Below are positions 54,701 to 61,251 of a DNA stretch of 64,000 nucleotides, one piece after another. The stretch is from Herbaspirillum sp. meg3. GTDB taxonomy: Bacteria > Pseudomonadota > Gammaproteobacteria > Burkholderiales > Burkholderiaceae_D. The notes under the pieces are model-generated. The model worked only from the letters and a program-made list of their open reading frames with translations, was not told the DNA's origin and did not search any database. Both the position numbers and the translations under genes were made by a program. Where the stretch lies: assembly GCF_002257565.1 (NCBI RefSeq), contig NZ_CP022736.1:2542001-2606000 (forward strand). The letters run 5' to 3'. Position 1 is the stretch's first letter, and each line of letters starts with the position of its first letter.

Positions 54701-56337
54701 ATTTCCCGGGGATCGAACGGGTCATGGGCATGTGTATCAACACCTTGCCGTTGATACAGCGATTGGATGCGCAGCACAGTGTAGTGCAGTGGCTGGCACA
54801 GTTGCAGGCGCATAACCTGAACCTGCGGCAACGTGAACATGTGGCGCTGGGCGACGTACTGGCCTGGTCCGGCCAGGCTACGCATGCCTTGTTTGACACG
54901 CTGATGATCTTTGAAAACTTTCCAGTGGACGAATCGCTGAAAAAGGGAGTGGGTCGTTCGCTCGCCTTCGATACTATCCGCAGCCGCGGCGCCAGTGATT
55001 TTGCGCTGACGCTGGTGGTATTGCCGGGTACCGCCTTACGCTTCCAATTTGAATACGATGCGGCACGTCTGGCGCCAGCGCTGGTGGAGCAGGTGGCGCA
55101 ACGACTGGCCGTGTTGCTCGATAAACTGTCCGATAGCCGCCACGGCAGGTTGGCGGATTTCTTGCTGGCAGCACCGGTAACTCCGGCAGTGCCCATGTCG
55201 TCGGCAATACAGACGGACATGGTTGTCGCCAGCATCGGAGCAACGACGAGTGCAGTCGAAGCGCATCTGATCTCGATCTGGCAAGCGGTGTTGCATCAGC
55301 CCCTGGTGAAGCAGGTGACGCCGGATGATGACTTCTTTGCGCTCGGCGGCAACTCGCTGCAAGCCATGCAGGTGCTTACGCGCTGGAATGCGGTGGCACG
55401 CGATCATGGACTGGCGGCGATGCAACCGGCCGATGTGTTTAGCCTCCCAGTCCTGCGGGAATTGGCGAGCATGCTGGCGCTACGCAACGGTGCGGCGGCC
55501 ACGCTGATGCATCATCAGGCCAGCCGGTCGCCAGATCAGACGCAGGCAGCAGTGTTGGTGTGCTTCCCGGCGCGCATGTCCAATGCAGACGAGTACCGTG
55601 CACTGGCAGAAACGCTGGGGCAGCATCACAGCGTGCTGCAATTGCTATGTCCTCCTGAAGAGCGCTGGCGCTGGAGCAGCATGGATGTGGTGGCATTGGC
55701 GACGCAGTATGCCGGCGTCATCAAGCGAGACCTGCAGGGCAAGCGTTGCTGCTTCCTTGGCTGGTCAGTGGGCGGCTTGCTGGCTCTGGAGACTGCCAGG
55801 CAGTTGCGTCAGAGCGGGGCGGACATCCCTGTTGACTGGATCGGACTTGCAGACAGTTCCGACTTCTCCGTTTTACGCGGACAGTTGGCGCAAATGAGCA
55901 TGCCGCCGCAAGCAGTGCTGGCACCGCAGGAAGCGCGCTTGGCGCAATGGTTGCAGCGTTCGGCCATGGCCGAACGCTGGCACGCCTTGCTGGCACAGAT
56001 GACCTCGCCTCAACGCGCCTATTTCTTGCTGGAAGTAGTGGCCAGAGCGGGTGATGGATTACCGCTGGACGGATCCGGTCAGGAAGGTGCCGAGGCCGCT
56101 CTGTGGGAGCGCATTCGTTGTCTGCGTCTGGGATTGGAAACAGAGCTGCCACCCGCACCCTCCGTGCCGCTGCATGTTTGGCAGGCTGGTCGACGCGAGG
56201 CTGCACAGGTCGCTACTGACTGGCGTGCGTATGCGGCGCAAGGACAAGGACAGGCAGAGGTCAGTGTGGTGGATGCCGACCATCTGTCGTTGCTGACATC
56301 CCCGGCATGGCATGTGCAGGTGGCAGCGCTGATGTAG
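45754..56337 (+). CDS. NRPS3: C-A(Ser)-PCP-C-A(OH-Orn-like)-PCP-E-C-PCP-TE, last module lacks A domain
   Basis: The start at 45754 (MNEKNNQLLALLQSD) is preferred; a GTG at 45691 inside the upstream hairpin is in frame. The 3527-residue enzyme has C (HHIISDA at 186), A reading DVWHISLIDK (Ser), PCP Ser1067, C (HHLLLDG at 1284) and an A domain (about 1600-2115) whose pocket I read as DGEGSGGVTK; the acidic Glu fits a basic side chain such as hydroxyornithine. Then come PCP Ser2172, E (HHLVVDG at 2360), C (HHILLDG at 2829), PCP Ser3201 and a thioesterase with Ser3338 in GWSVGG. The last C is followed directly by a PCP with no A domain. It finishes and releases the siderophore peptide. Confidence 0.94.
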   Translation: MNEKNNQLLALLQSDAQEQALRYQSLSEHSDRLDRDAGAASSSPLSFSQQQLWYLQQMEPQQTAYNLTRAFRLHGTLDHAALEAAFAALIARHASLRTCFVEQDGIASQQVTATVPFAMQVIDCSEETPAEQEHIVAAQIDAAMAHVFDLREAPLLFVRLLKLGQQEGQEGQDSGQQQHVLLIGMHHIISDAWSNPIVANDLQQAYRLALAEPGCLPVLPALPLQYADYARWQREHLQGDWLRQELDHWQTVLGDDVPPLNLPLDRPRSGQSDGAGAALNFSLDTGLAAGLRQFCRDQHCTPFVVLLAAWQVLLRRYSGQDNFAVGVPQAGRNRPELQDMVGFFVTTQVMRARLGSRLSLRDACRQVRSAALTALEHAELPFELLLERYPAERGLGRHPLFQTMFGLQIIEGAATLELDGVTATTLDIGVRSAKFDLALDIKIINGKVNARLEYSSEVFSAATMQRIARHYQAVLAQMTSDPDCTIGDLVLSDEEEQQTLLQWSRNTAHANSVPSILSLIEQQVMLHARSSAVRVVQSAQTLTYEQLNRHSNQLAHWLIGQGVGPDSRVGVAMERSQEMVVALLAIMKAGGAYVPMDPDHPPQRLSYFIEDSRIGLLLTQAAILPLLPLLPLLPAASDGSTVRVIDVATLAPALSQQPAHNPALRLHPEHLAYVIYTSGSTGQPKGAANRHSSLVNRLMWMQQAYGLGPGDKVLQKTPFGFDVSVWEFFWPLMTGAELVMAPPGAHRDPAQLGQLIREYGITTLHFVPSMLQAFVSDIAAAHCPKLQRVICSGEALPMELQQQTQRQLPQAQLINLYGPTEAAIDVTHWTCRVDDRSASVPIGRPISATQTYILDDALQLVPQGVAGELYLGGVNLARGYLGKPGLTAERFVASPFSANGERLYRTGDLVRWREDGQIMYLGRLDHQVKIRGLRIELGEIEAALLAQAVIREVVVVAVEVAGSKQLVAYVSARAGAQIDAEALRMVLGRQLPDYMVPTVIMELATLPLSTNGKIDRKALPAVQTQSEEAYAAPQGDTEQQLAQIWQTVLGLPQVGRHDNFFALGGDSILSLQIIARMRQAGWKITPKQVFERQSVALLAAVAVALAPVVSDAAHGIGLQKHPADTLDMSLLSSPLTSPQLAQLPVPQERMAALYPLSPMQTGMLFHSVYESGSAAYINQLRIDIDGALDSDRFRAAWQAVQQEHDVLRTGFLADCTPPLQWVARTAPLPLEDYDVRAMADPGTALDSIAAEQLARGFDLNQPPLQRLALVRTGEVGYHFIWTVHHLLLDGWSTSQLLGEVVRRYHGAGTSTVQTGAYRDYIRWLQQQDGEEPQQYWQALLTPLTAPTYLHQTLSVPTPTPTAVSASVPDAESFGEHRIVLSVAQTEALASFARTQRVTLNTLVQAAWGLLLQRYTGQPAVCFGATVAGRPDDLAGAEHLLGLFINTLPVMVPAQHGQSISQWLQDLQAQNLASRTLQHTPLYDIQRWHAHLGQSLFDSILVFENYPIDAALRDGAAADGSLRFKRTHSREQTNYPMTVGVSLGDGLNIGWRYDRSHFSDSAVLSIARQLQHCLQELIAAHDQPTGALSILDADEQRALLKQGQGQAETYAAQPVHVLFQQIAQRTPLALAVRMGEDSLSYSELDARANRLAHLLMAQAAAVDAGAHSGGELRIGVALPRSPQMIVALLAVLKAGAAYVPLDPETPAERLTYMLDDAGVSLLLTQRDLLPPLPPLPPSSLSGLVVLELDALDLTHGASHAPAVEVSPAQMAYVIYTSGSTGKAKGVAVTHGPLSMHIQATATLYEMGPQSRELHFLSFSFDGAHERWMTVLSAGGTLVLRDPDLWTAEQTVAALHRHGITHAGFPPVYLKQLADWVARTGNPPPVFLYSFGGEAMPQDTFEQVRQVLRPQRLINGYGPTETVVTPLVWKVDAQQACDAPYAPIGSPVGARTAMILDDRLQLLPRGVAGELYIGGSGLARGYLDRPGLTAASFLPDPFGEPGARMYRTGDLVRWREDGQIAYLGRIDHQVKIKGFRIELGEVEAALLAQPGIRQAVAVVRRVAEVDRLWAYVSAHADAAPDLAAVQRALAATLPGYMVPGKILLLDALPLNPNGKIDRKALPQDAGQDKERAAGAPADLPDGELETRIAACWEAVLGVTAIGRHDNFFELGGDSILSLQIIARLRQDGWKVTPKQIFEQQTVAALALVAEAAGSVSAGSLHRTADSASDGEVPLLPIQAQFFASPIPSRHHWNQAVMLRSPRAIDAAALQGALLSIVNQHDALRMRFEQMDDGAWRQTYSPPLTEQDAAAVALLWQKQVDASALDEVCAQAQRSLDLTHGPLLRAVCMALEDGSWRLLVVVHHLVVDGVSWRVLLEDLQTAYAQRLSGQDIVLPAKTDSYRDWGRVLQDFAPTSADELAYWQALSTTPAGLPCDMPQAPLLASDQARAACRLDVATTQALLKQAPAAYRTQINDLLLAALGQALGQWSGLQQVLITLEGHGREQLDDDIDVSRTVGWFTSVMPVALPTSGTLPALITAVKETLRAIPRKGIGFGLLRQWGTAQQRAALETVPTAALAFNYLGQFDGNFRAGDDWQPAAESPGASRDAAAPMAQDLSINGQIVGGELRLEATYSKARYHAATIDGLMQLLERALHDVVTHCCSGSSGITPSDFPLARLTQPQLDSVLVEMDCRPAQIEDIYPTTPLQRGMLLHLLRAPYSTANVVQLDAHSKTIDVARFRQAWTTVLQRHPVLRTAFVWSPLEVPQQVVLRQATLPMTLLDWRGRSSQNAEQEWLALCRYEHQRGFDARRPPLMRFVIAQLDDGVRLLWTWHHILLDGWSMSQLLGEVFSLAEDKPVAQQALPFSSYMAWLAQQSAASADSDEAYWRAQFARCAPSRPAGLLGATPAATALLPAIEATCNSGAPSAYATVYLSIDQERSRRLQSFAGASQVTLNTLVQAAWSLLLHEYTGAVDVVFGVTVSGRSVDFPGIERVMGMCINTLPLIQRLDAQHSVVQWLAQLQAHNLNLRQREHVALGDVLAWSGQATHALFDTLMIFENFPVDESLKKGVGRSLAFDTIRSRGASDFALTLVVLPGTALRFQFEYDAARLAPALVEQVAQRLAVLLDKLSDSRHGRLADFLLAAPVTPAVPMSSAIQTDMVVASIGATTSAVEAHLISIWQAVLHQPLVKQVTPDDDFFALGGNSLQAMQVLTRWNAVARDHGLAAMQPADVFSLPVLRELASMLALRNGAAATLMHHQASRSPDQTQAAVLVCFPARMSNADEYRALAETLGQHHSVLQLLCPPEERWRWSSMDVVALATQYAGVIKRDLQGKRCCFLGWSVGGLLALETARQLRQSGADIPVDWIGLADSSDFSVLRGQLAQMSMPPQAVLAPQEARLAQWLQRSAMAERWHALLAQMTSPQRAYFLLEVVARAGDGLPLDGSGQEGAEAALWERIRCLRLGLETELPPAPSVPLHVWQAGRREAAQVATDWRAYAAQGQGQAEVSVVDADHLSLLTSPAWHVQVAALM
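47293..48948 (+). repeat. Serine A-domain segment, copy 2 of a 1.65-kb near-identical repeat
   Basis: This part of NRPS3 repeats 38048-39694 of NRPS1 in the same orientation, about 9.25 kb away. It differs at 47326, 47374 and 47904 and by one extra CCGTTGTTA unit within 47626-47652. Sequence outside both ends is clearly different, so the shared block has sharp borders. Confidence 0.93.
50935..50961 (+). repeat. Three perfect TTGCCACCG tandem units in the hydroxyornithine-type A domain
   Basis: Three exact 9-base units encode LPPLPPLPP in the variable loop upstream of the A3 core motif. The serine A domains carry a comparable 9-base tandem (CCGTTGTTA/G) in the same loop: two units at 38381-38398 and three at 47626-47652. 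The loop tolerates in-frame slippage. Confidence 0.85.
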
Positions 56338-56358
56338 CAGAGCGGCAGGGAAGAGAAA

Positions 56359-56392
56359 GGGGCGGCGTCTCGTATCATGGAGATGCCGCCCC
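56359..56392. terminator. Bidirectional terminator between NRPS3 and the reductase gene
   Basis: GGGGCGGC pairs with GCCGCCCC, extended inward by GTCTC/GAGAT around a short loop, in the gap between two convergent genes. On the minus strand the stem is followed by TTTCTCTT. The shape and position fit a shared factor-independent terminator. Confidence 0.75.
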
Positions 56393-56436
56393 TCAGGCTG
56401 AAAGGTGAAAAAGAAAAGAGAAAAAAACAGGCTGGT

Positions 56437-57684
56437 TCAGCGTCGTACGGTGGATTTGGCGCGCCGTTTTTTCCACCAGACGATGACACCCGTTACTGAA
56501 ACGACGGTAATGAACAGGCCGATGAAGGTAATGAAAATTCTCCAGGGAAGGCCGAACACATGTCCCATATGCAAAGCGCCGATCCAATTGCTGAAGGTGT
56601 TGCCGCTGACATCACCCGTCGGCAACCAATGCCCGCGCAACTCGCCGGTGCGCGCATCGATGAGCACGCCGGTATTGCCGACATGCGGGCGCAGGTCCAG
56701 CGAACTGTGCACCATGTAGGCAAACAAGCCGCGCCGCCGGTCAAAACTGAGACGTTCTTCGGCGTCGATCTGCATGGCATGTTCGCTGGCGAATTGTTGC
56801 ATGGCCTTGCGTGCGGCGGCATGGGCCTGTGGCCAGGTCATCGGCATCTGCGCCAGCGGTTCGCGCAAGGCCGGCTGGCCGCGCCAGCTGTTGTCGAACG
56901 GCAGCACGGTGGCCATCACCGGCTCAAAGACTTGCTCACGCAGATTGAACATCACACTTGACCAGGCAAACAGCAGCAACATCAGCCAGCACCACAAGCC
57001 CAACGCGCGGTGCAAGTCCAGATTGACCCGATAAAAACCGGCTTGCCATTTGACCAGCCACGCCGGTTTCCACTTGGTGAAAAACGGCCTGCCACGCGGC
57101 CATGTGAGATAGGCACCGACGAAGCAGTCGATAGTCCATAACACCGACACCAATCCCATCAACAGTGCGCCCGGTATGCGTGGCAATGCCATCGAATGAT
57201 GGATGCGAAACAGAAAGGGCATGAGGTTTTCCGGCCGGATACTGATCTTGTTAAGATCGCGCACTCCCTGGATGGCGCCGGTGTAGGGATTGACCAGAAT
57301 CTGGTTGTAGCCAAGCTGGTAGGGGCGTTGAGTCGCGGGGTCAATCGCCGGATCAGGTGTGAAGGCGAGCGTACGTCCTGGTTCCGGGCGCAACATCAGC
57401 TGGCTAATACGGACCTTGGGGCCGAGCGCCTGCTCCACCCGTTCGCGTAACGTGTAAGGATCAAGCATGGCATCCGTAGCCTTCCTGGACGCCGGCAGCG
57501 CCACATGCAATTGCGGCGCCAGCCACACTTCCAGTTCGTCTTCAAATGCCAGCAGGGTGCCGGTGAGGCTGGCGACGACTAGAAAAAAAGCAATCGCCAG
57601 ACCTGTCCAACGATGCAGCAGGACAAAGGTCTGGCGTGTCGGATGCCAGATGCGCATCCGCCCTGCAGGAGTACTGCTTACCAT
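56437..57684 (-). CDS. PepSY-domain membrane protein, probable ferric-siderophore reductase
   Basis: The start at 57684 (MVSSTPAGRMRIWHP) overlaps the last seven bases of the receptor gene. The 415-residue protein has four main membrane helices and PepSY-associated regions: VLLHRWTGLAIAFFLVV near the start, IHHSMALPRIPGALLMG, LDLHRALGLWCWLMLLL and the terminal FITFIGLFITVVSVTGVIVWWKKRR. Conserved histidines in the helices suggest heme binding. Relatives such as FoxB, PiuB and FpvG help release iron from siderophores by reduction at the inner membrane. Its place right after a siderophore receptor supports that role. Confidence 0.9.
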   Translation of the reverse strand: MVSSTPAGRMRIWHPTRQTFVLLHRWTGLAIAFFLVVASLTGTLLAFEDELEVWLAPQLHVALPASRKATDAMLDPYTLRERVEQALGPKVRISQLMLRPEPGRTLAFTPDPAIDPATQRPYQLGYNQILVNPYTGAIQGVRDLNKISIRPENLMPFLFRIHHSMALPRIPGALLMGLVSVLWTIDCFVGAYLTWPRGRPFFTKWKPAWLVKWQAGFYRVNLDLHRALGLWCWLMLLLFAWSSVMFNLREQVFEPVMATVLPFDNSWRGQPALREPLAQMPMTWPQAHAAARKAMQQFASEHAMQIDAEERLSFDRRRGLFAYMVHSSLDLRPHVGNTGVLIDARTGELRGHWLPTGDVSGNTFSNWIGALHMGHVFGLPWRIFITFIGLFITVVSVTGVIVWWKKRRAKSTVRR

Positions 57685-59882
57685 CGCGTAGTGAGCGAGA
57701 TGATGCCGGCGCGGCGAGCGCCGTACTCGCAATTCTCGTAACAGAATGCGTAGACGCGATCGGCGACGTTATTGATTTTCAGGCCCAGTTCAAAGTTGCG
57801 CCAGGCCGACGACAGTTGTCCCAGATCGTAGCGTGCGCCAAAGTCGATCAAGGTCACGCTCGGTGTTTCAAAGGTATTGAGTGCGTTGCCGTAGCTGCGA
57901 CCGATGTAGCGTACGCCGCCGGCGACATGCAAGCCGACCAGAGCACCATTCTGGAATGCATAGTCCGCCCACACGCCGCCGCTATGCTTGGCTGCTCCGG
58001 GCAGAGCTTTGCCTAGTTTGGCGTCGTTGGCGCTGGTGACTTCAGTGTTGGTGTAACTATAGCTTGCCGTGGTGTTGAGTCCACGTACCAGCGAGGCCTT
58101 GGCTTCCAGCTCCAGACCACGTGAGCGGGCTTCACCGGTCTGTACGCTGAAGGTCGGGTTGCTGAGATCGGTAGTGGTGACGTTCTGGCGGCGCAGGTCA
58201 AATAAGGCTGCCGTGAACAGCGCGTTGGTGCCTACCGGCTCGTACTTGACGCCGACTTCGTATTGCTTGGCCTGTTCCGGCTTCAGCGGTACGCCTTGGG
58301 AGGTAGTGCCGGAAACTGGTGTGAACGACTGTGAGTAGCTGGAGTAGGGCGAGATGCCGTGGTCCATCTGATAAACCAATCCGAAATTGCGCGTAAAGGC
58401 CTTGTCGTTACGCTCGGTCTTGGCCTTGCTCAGATAGTTCTGGGTCGTCTGATCCGACCAGTCGCGACGCACACCCGCCGACAGCAGCCAGCGTTGAGCG
58501 ATCTTGATCTGATCTTGCAGGTAGGCACCGAACTGGTCGTCCACCGTGCGCACGTTGTAGTTGTCCGCCACGGCCGGCAAGTTGTTCACGTAAACCGGAT
58601 TGAAAAGGCTGAGTGTGCTGGTGGTGATATTACCGGTATAGCCGCGCAGATTGGCAGCAGTGCGATGATAGTCGACGCCCGCTATCACCTTGTGCGTGAG
58701 GATACTGGTAGTGAAATCGGCTTGCACCTGATTGTCAGCAGTAATCGTGTCGGCATCGGTGTGCAGTTGCCAGCGTTGCAGCGCGACGGTGTTTAACTGC
58801 GTGGTCGGGAAAAAGGATCCGAAACGCAGATTGTTGCGGGTGCCGTTATAGCTGGAATAGCGCACATTCTGGCGCACCGACCAGACATCGTCGAAACGAT
58901 GTTCGAATTGGTAGCCGATGGCCGAGTTTTCGTACACTTCATTGTTATAACGGGACAAGCCAAGCACTCGGTTGGTCGGGATCTGGCCATTGGGGTTGTA
59001 CGCCACGGTACCGGCTGCCGGCAGCAGATTGTTGGACAAGCCTTCAGTGCGTTGATATTCGGCCCGAATCGTCAGCTCGGTGCGATTCGATGGGCGCCAG
59101 GTGATCGCAGGGGACAGGAAAGTGCGCTTGTCGACCGTGTCATCAACTTGTGTTTTTGCATCGCGCACCAGACCTGTGATGCGATACGACCAAATGCCGG
59201 CATCGTCGATCGGACCACTGAAATCACCGGCGACTTGCTTGCGGTTGTAGCTGCCAACCTGTACTTGCAGTTCATGTAGCGGTGTGGTGGTCGGTTTCTT
59301 TGAGACGACATTGATCACGCCACCCGGCTGATTCTGACCAAACAACACCGAAGCCGGGCCGTGCAGCAGTTCGATCCGCTCCAGGCCATAAGGCTCCGGT
59401 GCGTAGCGGCTGTAATTGGCGTTGGAAGAGGTCAGCGTACCGTCGCGATAGATTGATCCGCCGTTGTTGATTGGAAAGCCGCGCAACAACAATGCGGATT
59501 CGGTCACCGCAAACGCGCCGGTAGGAGCCTGCACACCGCTGGTGAAGCCGAGTGCTTCGCTCACGGTGCGGGCCTGTTGGGCAGCGATCTGATCGCTGGT
59601 GACCACTGACAACGACATCGGCGTCTCAGTAATAGGGGTATCGGTCTTGGTGCCGGTGGCGCTGCGTTTGGCGACGTAGCCTTGCACCGGACCGGTGGCC
59701 TTTTCCTGTTCCTTTTTTGAATTGACGGTCACTTCCGGCAGGCTTTGATTTTGATCAGCACTTGCTTGCTGCGCATAGGCGCTGCCCGAGAGGGACAAGC
59801 CCAGCATTCCGTATTGAAGCGAACGCACCAGCAGACGCTGGCGAAAAGGAAACGAACCTTGAGTAGATGTTGTTATTGGCAT
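57678..59882 (-). CDS. TonB-dependent siderophore receptor without signalling domain
   Basis: The start at 59882 (MPITTSTQGSFPFRQR) gives a signal peptide ending near SGSAYAQQA; a start 63 bases upstream would overlap the hydroxylase gene. The 734-residue protein has a short TonB-box region (LPEVTVNSK), a plug domain from about residue 85 (TPITETPMSLSVVTSDQIAAQ, PGGVINVVSKKP) and a beta-barrel ending in LTTRW, with a terminal aromatic residue. The N-terminal STN signalling domain is absent, so it should not control the sigma factor by surface signalling. It is the expected receptor for the ferric form of the lipopeptide made by this cluster. Confidence 0.95.
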   Translation of the reverse strand: MPITTSTQGSFPFRQRLLVRSLQYGMLGLSLSGSAYAQQASADQNQSLPEVTVNSKKEQEKATGPVQGYVAKRSATGTKTDTPITETPMSLSVVTSDQIAAQQARTVSEALGFTSGVQAPTGAFAVTESALLLRGFPINNGGSIYRDGTLTSSNANYSRYAPEPYGLERIELLHGPASVLFGQNQPGGVINVVSKKPTTTPLHELQVQVGSYNRKQVAGDFSGPIDDAGIWSYRITGLVRDAKTQVDDTVDKRTFLSPAITWRPSNRTELTIRAEYQRTEGLSNNLLPAAGTVAYNPNGQIPTNRVLGLSRYNNEVYENSAIGYQFEHRFDDVWSVRQNVRYSSYNGTRNNLRFGSFFPTTQLNTVALQRWQLHTDADTITADNQVQADFTTSILTHKVIAGVDYHRTAANLRGYTGNITTSTLSLFNPVYVNNLPAVADNYNVRTVDDQFGAYLQDQIKIAQRWLLSAGVRRDWSDQTTQNYLSKAKTERNDKAFTRNFGLVYQMDHGISPYSSYSQSFTPVSGTTSQGVPLKPEQAKQYEVGVKYEPVGTNALFTAALFDLRRQNVTTTDLSNPTFSVQTGEARSRGLELEAKASLVRGLNTTASYSYTNTEVTSANDAKLGKALPGAAKHSGGVWADYAFQNGALVGLHVAGGVRYIGRSYGNALNTFETPSVTLIDFGARYDLGQLSSAWRNFELGLKINNVADRVYAFCYENCEYGARRAGIISLTTRW

Positions 59883-59919
59883 GATGAGGTGATGAGTCGT
59901 ATCGTAGTTAAAGTTATTG

Positions 59920-61239
59920 TCAGATCCGCAGTGCAGCAGCTGCATGCACTTCCCCGGGACTTTGATGCTTGGCCGGATAGGCCGGCATCGGCAGCGGGCA
60001 TCTGGAAAGTGCCTCGCTGATTTCTTTGGTACGAATCGCTGTCACGGAGAGCAGGGTGTCGCTCAGGCCGTGCGAGGGTTCGCAGCTGCCTTGCAGAAAA
60101 ATGGACGGTTTGAATTGCGGTGTGCTGTGCAGACGATAGTTGCGATCAACTCGCATCTCTGGCAAGTAGGATTGCAGCGAGGACAGCAGCGCATGATGCT
60201 GTTGCCGCTGGTAGCCGGTGGCCAGGATCACGACGTCATAGGTCAGGCTGTGCACGTTGCCTGTTTCCATATCGTGCAGGCGCAGATGCACGCCGGCAGC
60301 GTCTGCGCTAGCCTCGACGGTGTTGTGACGACGCAGAAAACGGTGCCGTTGGCTACCGCTAACCTTTTGCAGGTAAAAGACTTGAAACATGCGTTCAATC
60401 AGGGCCATGTCCGGCGCCGCATAGTTGGTCTGCATGAACTCATCAAGCAAGGCACCACGACTGTCTTCCTTGGTATTGAAGACGTAGTCGGTGTAGTCCG
60501 GATTGAAAATTTCGTTGACGAAAGGGCTGTCGTCGGACGGTTTGATGGTGCGCGCCCGGGTGATAAAGTCGACCGCAATATCTTCCCGACCGTTCAGGTC
60601 CATGAATATCTCGGTGGCGCTTTGGCCGGCGCCGATGATGGCGACGCGACGCGCTCGCGGCTGCTGATTGAAAGCAGTGCGAAAGCGGCTGGAATGAAAC
60701 ACGCGGGGGTCGCCTTTGAGCGGGGCCATGCAATCGGGAATGTTAGGAACACCGCCGATGCCGAGGACCAGATTGCGGGTCAGATTTTCCTGAATCTGCT
60801 GACGGCTGTCGCGTGAAATCACGCGGAGCAGGGCGACGTCGTTGCCGCGCTTTTCCGGCACCACATCAATCACTTCCTCCTGATAGCGGCAATGCTCTTC
60901 GAAATGTCCGGCCGCCCATGAAAGATAGTCATTGAATTCCAACCGGCTGGGATAAAAGGTCTTGAGATTGATGAAATCACTCAACCGGCGCTTCTGGTGA
61001 AGATAGTTGACGAAGGTAAAAGGACTGGCAGGATTGCGTAGCGTCACCAGATCTTTCAGAAACGAGATCTGCATATGGGTGTCATCGAGCATCATGTCGC
61101 TATGCCAGGCGAAATTAGGCTGTTTTTCCAGGAACAGCGCGTTGAGTGCGTGTCCCGCCGGCAAGCCTTCTTCCAGGGCAATCGCCAACGCCAGATTGGA
61201 CGGCCCGAAGCCGACGCCGATCAGATCGTGAATGTGCAA
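59920..61239 (-). CDS. L-ornithine N5-monooxygenase (PvdA/IucD family)
   Basis: The 439-residue flavoprotein begins HDLIGVGFGPSNLALAIALEE, the FAD-binding GxGxxN motif of N-hydroxylating monooxygenases. It has the NADPH-binding motif VAIIGAGQSATEIFMDL near residue 197 and the late motif VVILATGYQRQQ. Enzymes of this family hydroxylate the side-chain amine of ornithine or lysine, the first step toward hydroxamate ligands. It lies 12 bases after the acetyltransferase gene, so the pair would supply N-hydroxy-N-acylornithine to NRPS3. Ornithine is favoured by the A-domain pocket, but lysine cannot be excluded. Confidence 0.94.
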   Translation of the reverse strand: MHIHDLIGVGFGPSNLALAIALEEGLPAGHALNALFLEKQPNFAWHSDMMLDDTHMQISFLKDLVTLRNPASPFTFVNYLHQKRRLSDFINLKTFYPSRLEFNDYLSWAAGHFEEHCRYQEEVIDVVPEKRGNDVALLRVISRDSRQQIQENLTRNLVLGIGGVPNIPDCMAPLKGDPRVFHSSRFRTAFNQQPRARRVAIIGAGQSATEIFMDLNGREDIAVDFITRARTIKPSDDSPFVNEIFNPDYTDYVFNTKEDSRGALLDEFMQTNYAAPDMALIERMFQVFYLQKVSGSQRHRFLRRHNTVEASADAAGVHLRLHDMETGNVHSLTYDVVILATGYQRQQHHALLSSLQSYLPEMRVDRNYRLHSTPQFKPSIFLQGSCEPSHGLSDTLLSVTAIRTKEISEALSRCPLPMPAYPAKHQSPGEVHAAAALRI

Positions 61240-61251
61240 GACAATCTCCTG

